Assembly: GCA_947561715.1 (NCBI GenBank)
Contig: OX387197.1
Location: 21,354,266 to 21,418,265, forward strand
DNA from: Ascidia mentula
Taxonomy: Eukaryota; Chordata; Ascidiacea; Phlebobranchia; Ascidiidae
DNA length: 64,000 bases
Direction of reading: 5' to 3'
In this document: positions 24,115 to 35,701 of the stretch, piece by piece
Position numbering within the stretch: position 1 is the first letter of the stretch
Layout of the letters: each line of letters begins with the position of its first letter
Program-made: the position numbers and the translations under genes
The notes under the pieces: model-generated
Databases searched by the model: none
Seen by the model: only the letters and a program-made list of their open reading frames with translations
Told to the model about the DNA's origin: nothing

Positions 24115-24510
24115 TAAAGCAAACAAGTACCGAATTGTCCACATCCTACCCACTTGCGCTTGCCTTTGCACCTTCAAAAAAAAAACTGATTAGAGTTAAA
24201 TCGGGCAAGTATTGAGCGCATCCGGATCTCGCATTTGCATGCGTTTCATGGATCAAATATAAAGAATTTCGTATGCGCTTGATACCGAATTGTCCACATC
24301 CTACCCATTTGCGCTTGCCTTTGCACCTTTAAAAAAAAAAACTGATGAAAGTTAACTCGGGCAAGTATTGAGCGCATCCGGATCTCGCGCTAGTTTCTCA
24401 CGAGAAATAAAACCGAATTAAGAATAGAAAATCGCTCATCCATGAATACATTTACATGCGTTTCATGGATCAAATATAAAGAATTTCGTATGCGCTTGTT
24501 TTTGTTAGCA
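24115..24510 (+). repeat. Tandem duplication, about 160 bp
   Basis: ccgaattgtccacatcctac through gagcgcatccggatctcgc occurs at 24131-24233 and 24286-24388. catgcgtttcatggatcaaa to gtatgcgcttg occurs at about 24238 and 24458. Confidence 0.8.
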
Positions 24511-25320
24511 CGTATTTTGTTTCAAAAATTCCTATATGTTTATTGTTGTTTTTATTATGATTGTTTTAAATGGATAAACTATAACAAAAGCGTTGAAAAA
24601 AAATTTTTTTTTCGGGGGTATAAACACTTTCCGTGATGACTACACGACTTTTTTCATGTATGTTTTAAATTTCTAAATGCTTTTGCATCAACAACCTTTG
24701 AACATAAATACAAAGCATTACCTTTTAGAAATATTCATTTCCCGAATTCTATGATAAATAGGCCCATAACAAACAAAATTAGCAGTGTCGACTGCCGTTT
24801 ACATTTAACAAAAAATGTTTATGTTGAAATAATATAGCGTTCAAATTGCGCCCAAGGTTTACTGCTACAATCGATTAGTATTCGCCTGATTGAAAAAAGT
24901 ACAATTTGTCTTGGTTTAGTTTACGATTTACATAATCGGAGTTGGTCGTTGTTCGTTACATTTTGTTTGTAACTAACTTACTATCTTCAGTATACTTATC
25001 AATATCAAAATCGGTGGTTTTAGCATATTTTGTACCGATTTTGTTAATCATTTTAAATGAAACTATTAGCATTCCACATATGCTATATGAAACTCAGGCA
25101 GGACCTTGCCAAAAAAACATGTTACGTCAACAATAAGGCATTATAGCTTTATATGATTTATTGCTTGTCCAATTTTATTTGGCGATTTATATCTTCTAAT
25201 ATGAACACAGCACATTGTACAGCAAAGAGTAACTTCTTAAGACCAACATTTGTCATCAGTACGTATATCTTGTGAAGTAAAACTAGACCAATTTATATGT
25301 AAAATCAATCATCACAAAGC
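24510..25320. other. Noncoding, no gene recognised
   Basis: AT-rich sequence without a supported feature. It includes the region downstream of the minus-strand sulfotransferase, where its poly(A) site should lie. Confidence 0.35.
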
Positions 25321-25321
25321 A

Positions 25322-26994
25322 CTATTTCCAGTTAAACTCAAAACCAACAAGTTTCTTCAGTTTTTCGTTGAACGGTTGGTAAAACTTTTGCAGCTGACGA
25401 ACCGCGATGGGATCAGGAGTAGGTTTTCCTTCACCCGTGGTTCTGCTTTTCTCTTTTCCCAGACAGTGGAGCCTATCTCCCAACGCTATGCAATAGAAAT
25501 CTGTCCGGGGATCGTAGATAAAGTTTCGGCGCAGAACCTGCTTCGGCAGCGCCGTGAACACTTGGATATCCAGCATTACTTTTGCCGGGTCGTCAATGAG
25601 CTCTTTCCCAGTGACGAACATAACATCCTTCCTTGAATACGTGGCAAAAAACTGCGCAAGGTCGTACGCATACACGCCACGTGACACTATGGTAAGGTCG
25701 TAAAGAAAATTGTGCCGAAGTTCGTCCAAGTATTTGCCGAAAAGTTCATCGGCATTTTGGTAAACAGCTTTCTGCGCTGTCGCGGTGAGCGAAGTAACGG
25801 TGTCGTTGACCAGTTCCGAAAAAGACCGCCCTTTCAAGCGTCCAAGCTGTTGAAACACAAGATGAATTAGCAGACATTTGTATTTATTTACTTTTAAGGT
25901 GTAAACACACAAGTGCGACTCAAGTTAAAACCGGAATTTACAACGAAGTGCAAAGTTTGTTGAATGCTTTTTAAACCACACAAAACAACTCACCCAGTTC
26001 TGAAAGATGAAGTTATGGTAGTCGGAGAAAGCTCTCTTTACCGGATCGCACAACAAAATGATTAACTTCTGTGGCTTTTCTTCACCCATTTCGACGAATG
26101 CATTTGGTGTAGTCATGCAACTGAGGTTGGAAATGAGAATCGCTCTATCAGGATACTTTTTTTTCGCCGCTTTAACGGCTTTTCTGCGAGAAGAGATGAC
26201 ATTGTAGGTCATACAATTTTATTACTGGCAAGTACAATACAATATAACTGTCACGCTTCTGATTTTTGTTATTGATTGTACAATTTTTCAAAAATAATTT
26301 ATTTTTATTCGCAATGTAACGAGGTCTGTGCGTTGCGTGGGTTTTTATTTACGATTGACCTTTTAAAGTTAGTTGCAGTCAGATAAACATTCAAGAAAAT
26401 ACAAAATTTACTTCAAGGCGGGAACGTCCCAGCACCCATCAGGTGCCTCATCTTGGATTAAGTAGACAGAAGGGTGCTTTCCCACCATCAACTTTATGTA
26501 TCCCGAGCCACATTTCTTGACGCACACAAGCGCGAACTGTATAAGCGTAAAGATCAATTCATTATTGTTAAATACTCTTTTTTGCATATTAACCAATGTC
26601 AGTTTTGGGTAAATGTTGGACATATAGTGAAGCATTCTGGGACACGAATTCGACAAAAAAGAGAATTTCCCGATATAGTTATACCAATAAAGTGTAATTT
26701 GGCATTAACACCTAATTTGACAAAAACAGTTACCCCTGTTCAATAATTCGACAAAAAAAATCTCACCACAAGCTGGGATGACGACTTGGATGTGGCACTT
26801 TTGGTCCATTGCGATTGTCCAACTTGGACCGACAGTTGTTTACCCGGAGCTCGTTTGCTCACACTTAAAAAGTTTCTGTCTCTTATTTGAGTACCACTTT
26901 TCTTCCCGTACGAAAGTTTTTCTGGACCGGCTAATGTAATAAGCACTATCATACAAATGCCTAGTACATGCACAACCCAATGTCTATGCGCCAT
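25322..26994 (-). CDS. Heparan-sulfate 3-O-sulfotransferase-like type II membrane protein
   Basis: Four exons, read downward: 26994-26767, 26536-26412, 26183-25994, 25846-25322 (stop 25324-25322); phases 0, 2, 0, total 355 residues, normal for the family. Residues 3-23 (HWVVHVLGICMIVLITLAG) are a Golgi-type signal anchor. The fold is recognisable from CVKKCGSGYI (5' PAPS loop, residues 81-90), LIILLCDPVKRAFSDYHN (3' PAPS loop, 158-175), VSRGVYAYDL, and HCLGKEKSRTTG near the end. Family members transfer sulfate from PAPS to glucosamine of heparan sulfate in the Golgi. Here several usual PAPS-site residues differ: GGT of the 5' loop is CGS, the Arg of RDP is Cys163, and the family E-K-T-P segment reads CMTTP without the lysine. 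It may be catalytically weak or inactive. No symbol is assigned. Confidence 0.8.
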
Positions 26995-27540
26995 TACTTT
27001 GTTTCGTTTTCTGCTATTTTATAATGGACTGCATGTAGGCTGTCTGCTACGGAACGCCAAAGCGTAATTTGCGTCCGGTGCTTTGTTCCGTTTTGTTCGA
27101 AGCTCTCACGAGAATCGCTCGTGATAAACAAAACGTTGCTAAACAATTAAGCAGAGGCACAAGACAAAGTTGGCTTAGTTGATTGCAGCTGCACATGTCT
27201 CGTTTCATCAATGGACAGCAAATATATCTCCACTGGCGATGTTTGTCATGTTATAAATATTTCTTTCATGGAGACCTTTCATGATATTTGCCTCTATTAC
27301 TTTTTGCGTATTTCGGCAGACTCTTTGGAGATTTGAAGATAGTTTGTTTGACGACTTATGTGGTAGCGTTACATTTTTAGCATTTGAACACGAATGCGTG
27401 CAACATGGTATAAAAGCTATTCTTACAATAGTCTGAAATTGTGCATTTACTGTCCTCGCACTTGATTTTGGTGAAAATTGAAACGAAATGTTAAAAAATA
27501 CTTCATTAATTTAATGCGAAATATAACATCTGTTGCACAC
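26995..27540. other. Upstream region of the sulfotransferase
   Basis: No gene is seen. The start of the minus-strand sulfotransferase lies at 26994, so its promoter should be here; no clear TATA was assigned. Confidence 0.35.
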
Positions 27541-27559
27541 CTGGTCACGTGACGCTACA

Positions 27560-27713
27560 AACGGTGCCAATCTGCCCCCCCTTTTTTCTTGTGTTTTCTC
27601 ACGTTTTTTGCGTTTTTCTGTTCTTGTACCTTATAACTTGTTGCCACATAACCCTAAAGAAGTCTCAATGGACGGTTGACGAAACGTTGGTTGTATTATG
27701 CCAGAAGAACAGT
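27560..27713 (+). mobile_element. Penelope-like 3' tail fragment
   Basis: cctaaagaagtctcaatgga, then a gacgaaacgttggttg block and gccagaagaacag at about 27705 parallel the tail of the 54219-57296 element (gaggaagcc...ggcgaaacgtcgg...gccagaagaacag). No coding part remains. Confidence 0.5.
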
Positions 27714-29107
27714 TCTAAAAAAAGTGTAAGTGTTCAAACCCCATATTACCGCGCGCAAAGAAAAATCGTTGTTGCCTCTGTACATTGTTAACTTGTACGT
27801 TAACTGTGTGTCGCTTTAAAGTTTAAACGGAATTTCCTATTCTTCGAATTTTTTGCTAAAATTACATTGCTTGTACTGAACCAGTATCAAGATTACTGCT
27901 ACAAATATCATGACGTCTGTAAAGTGCCCACAATATTTGCATTTGACGAAAAGGTAGTAGGAGGAAATGCAGTTGAACCAGGGTTAAAGCGTTTTGATAA
28001 GCAAGACGTATGTTTCCTCTGTCATGACTAATAGCAAATGTCAGGTTACAATAGACAATAGCACGAGTTCGACCTACGTCAAAGGAAGTTAATCGTACTC
28101 TGGGAGTAATACCCATTCTTTGCCATACAGCTTAAGTATTCGCTCTAGGGTTTGAAATGAAATTTCGGACCGGTTACTCCCTGAATGTTTTAAAGCTTGT
28201 GAAAAAAATTTTGAAACCTTCAATCATGTACTGTCGACAATATTGGCCACTAGAGCCCGAGATTTCCACATGAAAACAAGACAAAAATATATTAAAGCTG
28301 AAATTTATGCAAGCGTGACTTGCAATTTCCGTCTCATTTACAACAAACTATAACTGGCATGCGTAAGCTGGTTGGGCTACCTATGCACCATAAAAACGTG
28401 TTACGTCACTACGAAGTGCATATCCACAGCACCAGACTCACACTAATTAATTGCGTTGTCACGCGTGACAGTATTAAGTTCTCTGCCCAGTTGTTGTGAT
28501 ATGCATTGCGCATTTTTTTGGCTGCGCAACCAAACTGCATTGTTATAACTTTTGCGACACAGTCAACTGAAAGATCGATTTAAGGACATGTCTCAATAAA
28601 GTTCAGTTGGGATATGACGTAGTTTCAGGAAGTCATAAAGGACGTTACGCACAAAGAGCGTTGTTGCTTTTACGCCAGTGCCTTGGTTCGTTAAAGTTGC
28701 TAACGCTGCTCCACAGCTGTGTAGTAATTCCACAACGTGCTAGCAGATAACTTGCAAGTGGGCTGGTTGTGATAAGTATAAAAGGCTAAGATGTACTCTG
28801 TAGTGGCATTGCTGTAAAGTTGTTTGTTCGCTTCACTGTTTTAAACAAGCTTGATTACCACTTGACTGTACTCGACTAATAAGACATGGATATATGTTAT
28901 GACGTCAGTTGAGGCCAGCGGTAAGAAATTATTACTTGCAATAGTTCGTGTAAATATACTAAATAACCTATTGGTTATATGCCAAGCTACAGCAGAGGAT
29001 GCCAGTTAACTAGCTACGGTTTGACATACATCCTGTCTATAGAGTATGCTATTGCAGTGTCAAATACGTGATGCAGTACTTGAAAGTATTTTAATGAAAA
29101 CCGTGAT
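27714..29107 (+). repeat. 1.39-kb tandem duplication, unit 1
   Basis: Starts ctaaaaaaagtgtaa and ends aaaaccgtgatta; matches 29112-30484 over its length with small indels. It contains a TATA-like gtataaaagg (about 28777) and a minus-strand open frame (28116-27862) of unknown meaning. A pair of LTR-like or promoter-bearing repeats is possible, but no internal region or target duplication is seen. Confidence 0.75.
28775..28790 (+). promoter_or_regulatory. TATA-box-like element, unit 1
   Basis: gtataaaaggctaag, conserved in unit 2 at about 30157. Downstream lies cattgctgtaaagttg, then a 9-codon frame (ATG about 28886) followed by a donor-like ggtaag. Confidence 0.35.
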
Positions 29108-29111
29108 TACA

Positions 29112-30484
29112 CTCTAAAAAAAGTGTAAATGTTCAAACCCCATATCGCGCGCAAAGAAAAATCGCTGTTTAATCCTCATAAAATTTGTTTGTACGTTAAC
29201 TGTGTGTCGCTTTAAAGCTTAAACGGAGTTTCCTATACTTCGAATTTTTTGCTTATAACACATCGCTTGTACTGAACCAGTATCAAGATTACTGCTACAA
29301 ATATCATGACGTCAGTAAAGTGCCCACGGTATTTGCATTTGACGAAAAGGTGGTAGGAGAAAATGCAGTTGAACCAGGGTTAAAGCGTTTTGATAAGCAA
29401 GACGTATTTTTCCTCTGTCATGACTAATAGCAGATGTCAGGTTGAAATAGACAATAGCACGAGTTCGACCTACGTCAAAGGAAGTTAATCGTACTCTGGG
29501 AGTAATACCCATTCTTTGCCATACAGCTCAAGTATTCGCTCTAGGGTTTAAAATGAAATTTCGGACCGGTTACTCCCTGAATGTTTTAAAGCTTGTGAAA
29601 AAAAATTTGACACCTTTAACCAGCCCGAGATTTCCACGTGAAAACAAGACAAAAATATATTAAAGCTGAAATTTATGCAAGTGTCACTTGGCATACAATT
29701 TCCTTCTCATTTACAACAAACTATAACTGACATGCGTAAGCTGATTGGGCTACCTATGCACCATAAAAACGTTTTACGTCACTACGAAGTGCATATCCAC
29801 AGCACCAGACTCACACTGATTAATTGCGTTGTCACGCGTGTTACGACAGTATTAAGTTCTCTGCCCAGTTGTTGTGATATGCATTGCGCATGTTTTTCGC
29901 TGCGCAACCAAACTATATTGCAATAACTTTTGCGACACAGTCAACTGAAAGGTCGATTTAAGAACATTTCTCAATAAAGTTCAGTTGAGATATGACGTAG
30001 TTTCAGGAAGTCATACAGAGACGTTATACGCACAAAGAGCGTTGTCGCTTTTACGCCAGTGCCTTGGTTCGTTAAAGTTGCTAACGCTGCTCCACAGCTG
30101 TGTTGTAATTCCACAACGTGCTAGCAGATAACTTGCAATTTGACTGGTTGTTATAAGTATAAAAGGCTAAGATGTACTCTGTAGTGGTATTGCTGTAAAG
30201 TTGTTTGTTCGCTTTACTGTTTTAAACAAGCTTGATTACCGCTTGACTGTACTCGACTAATAAGACATGGATATATGTTATAACGTCAGTTGAGGCCAGC
30301 AGTATGAAATTATTACTTGCACTAGTTCGTGTAAATATACTAAATAACCTATTGGTTATATGCCAAGCTACAGCAGAGGAAACCAGTTAACTAGCTACGG
30401 TTTGACATACATCCTGTCTATAGAGCATGCTATTGCGGTGTCAAATACGTGATGCAGTAGTATTTTAATGAAAACCGTGATTAA
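29112..30484 (+). repeat. 1.39-kb tandem duplication, unit 2
   Basis: Second copy of 27714-29107. The minus-strand frame 29512-29312 is conserved in part (GITPRVRLTSFDVGRTRAIV in both), but the shared frame is expected from recent duplication. Confidence 0.75.
30155..30170 (+). promoter_or_regulatory. TATA-box-like element, unit 2
   Basis: gtataaaaggctaag, as in unit 1, with the same downstream context. Confidence 0.35.
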
Positions 30485-30581
30485 ATTCGATGTTGTTTAA
30501 AGCTTGGAAAGAAAGCATCGAATAACATTTAAAATTCTGAAATCAATCATACAATTTACTAAACAGGATGTGAACAATTAG

Positions 30582-33500
30582 TTTTGTGCAACCTTGCTGC
30601 GGTTGCGTTGCTTCTCGCATAAAAAATTGCAGTAATCGCTCCGCGTCAAACAATATGTTGTTACAGTATGATCAGAATTTTTGCTACAAACTGTGTGTAT
30701 CCTGTGTGTCTCGCAATATCCATGATAATAATATACGCCAGCGTTGTCAGGAAAACGATAAAGTAACGAAAACTACACTCACCTGGCAAATATGGGATAG
30801 CAGCAGTTGCAATATATTGCAGAACGAGCGGTTGGAACAAACGTCTATGTAACAACATTGATCACTTAATTCCTGTCTTTTGCAATTCATATTTGTTTGT
30901 TTAAAGTTCAACCCATGTCCAGTGTTGAACAGTTGATTACTTGTGACTTCCAGGTTGTGCATGCCTAAGATCTATTTCTGACCATTTCTTGCTTTATGCA
31001 CGAGCGAATTATGTGGAGGTATCTTATTTGTCGAGCTCTGTTGGTTTTTTCTTTTAGAAATATTTTCATCGGTAAGTAAACATTTATGTTGACAGTTGTC
31101 CAGTAATTCCAGAATATACAAAAAATGCATGTAAACGTGAAATCCACGCTTCTTGTGACACGAAAAATTAAGAGATTTTATTGCCTCCGACTACTTGAAC
31201 TGACTCATTGACCTTGTTATCGAGTAAGTTTGACCACTTGAATGTACCAGCACTACGATTTTTACCCTTTTGTGTGCAATAACCGTTCAATTTGGGTCCC
31301 AATGACACACCCACGTAGATGTGCACTTTAAACCTTTATTGAACACAGGAATGACCTTTTTCTGATCCAGTATTTTTGGCGAATCAAGATACCCAACACT
31401 AATTAGAACAATATATAATAAAGGACCTAAACGATAAGATACATCTATTCAAGCCTTTCAAGGAATCCCAATAAATATCAAACTGTATTATATGCGCAAA
31501 AGAGCCATAATAGTCAATGAGAGCTGCAGAAAGGTGTACACATGGTTTCGACCTGTAAGGTCTCATCAGTGCAGCTTGTGACCGTGGCACATGCCCCCTG
31601 GTAGACTAGCAGGTACACAGATTTCCACTTTGTGGTACCTTTCGGTCAATCGTTGGGTACCAAACAATATGTCGAGTAGCAGTCGATATGCGATATGTTT
31701 GGTACCAAACCCCAGCGAGAACTTACAGGTGTACACCTGTCTGCAGTTTTCAAACTGTATTTTATGAAAACGTTAAGTTTTGTTTAAAACCAAGCAATGT
31801 GATGGCATATGTTTACATTTAGATGCGCAAGATGTCGATATCGTTTTTTTGGTGGACAGCACCTCTTCTATTTCTAATTCGGATTTTGCAACCTACAAAG
31901 CAGCCTTTGTTGCTGCTGCGGATCTGATTCCCTTTTCAAGAACTTTTCACGCTGGGGTTCTCCAATACGGAAACCAAGACGTTCGAAAGTAAATGTTAAT
32001 GTAATTGTGTAAACTCTATTGTAATTCCGCATTGGACAAGTTGCTTGCATCATCTTTCCATCACACATTTCATTAGCGGGTTGTTCTCAAACTTTTTCGA
32101 GGGCGACACACTTTAAAAAGATTCACATTTCCAACTCACCAGTTTTAACTCCATCACGACGATTTGTTTTAATATTTACTATTTTCAGTCGCTCAAGGTT
32201 GACTTTGCTTCTTTGTCTCCATTTTTGACGAAAAGAAAATTTTCCTTGTAAAAATTCATGCACTTACAATTCTAATGTTAAAAAACAACGTTTCTCCTTA
32301 AGCTGTTTATTTTGCAGTATCGACTACCGTACGGATTCCTTTTATCAATATCCAACAAAACTGGGCGATTGCAACAATGTAACATGTTTCAAAACTGCAA
32401 TTAGCGACAACATGCCCCACCTCCTTGCTGCAAGCACGTTTACCTTTACAGCAATTACGCGAGCTGTTCTGGTGAGTGCTGTTCTGAAAGAAAACACTCT
32501 CTGTTTTCTGTTCTTGTTTTGTCGCTTTCAATTATGTCAACACACATTTCTGCGTTCCCAAATGTCTTAAAAGGCAATGGATCAAAAAAATTCGACGTTG
32601 TCTTTTTACCCAGATTGACTTCAATCGATCAGTAAATTTCGCGAATTCTAAGAAGTTCCTGGTTTTGACCACTGACGATCCCGCGATTGACTCAAGCATG
32701 TCAAAAAAAAGGTAATAAATAATGTCGAAAACTAGATGTTCCTAAATGCTTTTTACAAGACAAAATTCCATATTTAACTTGGCTTCAGATTATCGTTCGC
32801 CGATATCATGTTTTTTCCCAAGTACGGACAGTTTTTTGGGAAATGCCATTATTCTATTTTTCAAAGTTCCTTCTCCAATCCCACAAACTGTACTTGAAAC
32901 ACTACTTTTTCATAATGTTTCGTCACGGAAAGAATATTAAATTTCCGGAAAATGAACAGGACACTGGCCCATTTTTACCAACCAATTTTTGTTTACATCG
33001 CAGTGTTAACCTCACAGCAGTTAACAATATCACCGCATATGCCATTGGGGTGGGCCCGAATGTCAATAACGCACAACTGCTGCAAGTAGCTGGAAATGCG
33101 TCCCGAGTCTATAAGGCTACTTGGTCTGACTTCGGAGCAAAACTGAATGCTACTTTGGAGAAAATACTTAAACAAGGTTATTATCAAACGAAACTAATCG
33201 TTGGTAACACATTAGCAAAAGCACGTGTTTGCAAAGTTGTGTAGTTGCACTTAAATGAAAATAGGTACGTTTATTTAAATAATGTTAATACTTTGTATAC
33301 ATTAATGTAACTCCCAGTGGCAACGATGACAACAATATCGACTGAAGTGTCCACCACAATCACTATGACAGCAACCACAATGACCACAAAGCAGACCACA
33401 ACAATGATGCCCGTAAATACACCAACCATCCCAACAAAGGCATCGTCCTTTCCAACAACCACTACGACCATACCAGCAACCAACGACACCAAACGAACAA

Positions 33501-33795
33501 ACACAACGACCATTCAAACGAAAACAACGACATTTCCAACAACGACCGTGACCATACCAACAACTATCGAGACAATTAAAAGAAATACCAATACTAACTC
33601 CACAACATATATCACTACAGTTACAGGTAGTCACTTAAATTGTTTTAACAATGTATTGTAGAAAAAAGACCTGTAATTATTAATTGAACTGTTCACAGTG
33701 CACACTGTTTCAACTTATCTGCTGTCATAGATACCATAGTTACACCATCCTCATTGTACACAGTTTATATTTTAATAGTGCAACTTACAAAGTCA
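30582..33795 (+). repeat. Segmental duplication, copy 2 (partner 468-3440)
   Basis: Same order of upstream sequence, VWA exons and Thr-rich exon as copy 1. It includes a 260-bp insertion absent from copy 1, and 9 extra bases in the second VWA exon. Confidence 0.8.
31490..31749 (+). mobile_element. MITE-like insertion with 12-bp flanking duplication
   Basis: Flanked by tcaaactgtatt at 31478-31489 and 31750-31761; the paralogous copy near 1360-1380 lacks the insert. Sub-terminal inverted repeats ctgcagaaaggtgtaca (31524-31540) and tgtacacctgtctgcag (31730-31746) match at 16 of 17 positions. The body has the family core ggtctcatcagtgcagct. No coding capacity. Confidence 0.7.
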
Positions 33796-35701
33796 TAATT
33801 ATAGTCCCCTTATTTCCAGATTTGCAAAATGTTGTGTCCTCTTTCAACCCAGCAGACTCGGAGGGATTAAGAAACATCTCCAATCTCTTGGCTAACATTA
33901 CTCAGTCTATTTATATTTCAAACGGAATTAGCTTTTACAGCGAATATGCCCAACTTTACACCAAGCTAGACCGTGTGGATGATGTGCAAGTGCAGTTGAC
34001 TTTACATCTCTTACTTAATTCCACTCGCGTTGATGTAACGCTAAAAACAGACAGTGCCAAGCTAGTCATAACATCTATTCTCCAGCTACAATATCCCAAC
34101 GACGTGGTCGTTCAAGGTTCAATCGACCAGGAGGACGCATCGTTAATGACAACACATTACACCGCCCTTAAAAATACGAGCTACGTAGTCATTATCGGCA
34201 TGAAAGTATCAGAAATGTATTCACAGTCGCACGTGTCGGAAACACGGTTCCATCCATTGCAGGGAAACGTGAAACTCATTTTCCCGGCAGTATCACCACA
34301 ATCTGGGTGTGATGAAATTGAAGAAGTTCTAAAAAAACAGAGCAACAAGAAAGTTACCGAAATATTATACACATGTACATTTTTCGACGGAGTGGGCGCT
34401 TATTCCGACAAGGGCTGCACAACTCACGTCAACTCTTCCCAAATAACGTGCGATTGTGATCATCTTGCGGCTTTTACAGTTCTCCTGGCCGTGAAATACC
34501 TTGCTGTACCGCATGTTGTAAAAGTAAGCCAACCTACGAGAATTTCAACTCGTTTTTAACCTATCTTTTTTGTGGTCCAGATTACATCATACGTCGCCCA
34601 GGCCATAACGGCTTTCTTTCTCCTGCTAACAGTAATAGTCCTCTTGTGTTGCAATGACAAAGGGGTCAGAACGCACATCCAGATTAGCTTGTCCTCATCG
34701 CTTCTGCTTTTTCACTTGGTAAACCTATTGCACGACGTCGTTATTGTACATGTTCAGTCATGCATGGCATTCGCAGTGCTCAGCCACTTCTTCTTGATAA
34801 CCTCAGGTATTCAAGTTTTAACATTATGTACTTTTACTAGAGAAACTGACGATGCCCTTTACAGGGCGAAACATATTTTTCTAAATTTTAAACTTCTTAA
34901 AACCAGTCTGCCAGGTTGATTTTTTTAGTTTGTACGCAGCAACTTTAATATAAGTAATATACATTTTAGGAATGTGGTTGTTAATGGACGGAATACGACT
35001 TTTTAAGGACACCAACAACCTAATTAATTTCCAAATCCAAGATCCAAAGAAACGACTCAAGTATTTTATTTCCATGGGATGGCTTCTTCCCATCCTCATC
35101 GTAGGAATATCCGCTCCTTTGGGTTTTCTGCGTGGCGACTACTTGAAACCACAGCCGTATTACGAGGCATGCCACCAATACCAAAACAACACAGTACCGA
35201 TTCATAAGTATAACAGGTGTTGGTTGACTCCGAAAACGATGGTTTTCTACATTGCGGTCGTCACTCCTCTTGGTCTCATATTTCTCATCAACCTTTTCAT
35301 CGTTGCAAAAACGTCGTATGAGATTTTCGTTTCCAATCGGATCCAAAACTTGGGAGAACTTCCAGGAACGAAAGATGCGCGACGAGATGCAGCGACGTTT
35401 ATTTTTATCTTTATTTTGCTCGGAGGAACCTGGAGCTTCTGGTTGGTTACAGGTACATAAATAATAATACCGAATACAAATAAATATGCATTAACCGTTG
35501 CCTGTTGTTCTAGATTTTCAAAACTCGAACGAGGTTTACTTATACATCAACAGCGTCTTAAACTGTATTCAGGGGTTTGCAATATTTGTTTCCTATTGCG
35601 TCGTGAATGACGCTATTAAAAATCGTCTCTTTCTCGACAAGAATATCCTTTGGAAAAAGGGCAATAGAAACGTAACGATACAGTTGGATGAGATTCAATA
35701 G
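31823..35701 (+). CDS. Adhesion-type GPCR with VWA and Thr-rich ectodomain (5' end not found)
   Basis: Exons: 31823-31988, 32318-32471, 32614-32711, 33004-33176, 33318-33626, 33820-34523, 34581-34806, 34970-35452, 35514-35701 (stop tag 35699); all GT-AG with agreeing phases, at least 833 residues. Order: VWA domain (IVFLVDSTSS metal motif), Thr/Pro stalk, GAIN region, GPS (CTFFDGVGAY...GCTTHV...CDCDHLAAF), then seven helices. Family B2 marks are MGWLLPILIVG in helix 4, NRCWLTP in loop 2 and GGTWSFWLVTG in helix 6. The cytoplasmic tail is short. The usual GPS cleavage H-L-(T/S) reads H-L-A, so self-cleavage is unlikely. The upstream exon with a signal peptide was not identified. AATAAA lies at about 35784. 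The ectodomain exons are paralogous to the single-pass gene at 1435. Confidence 0.85.
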
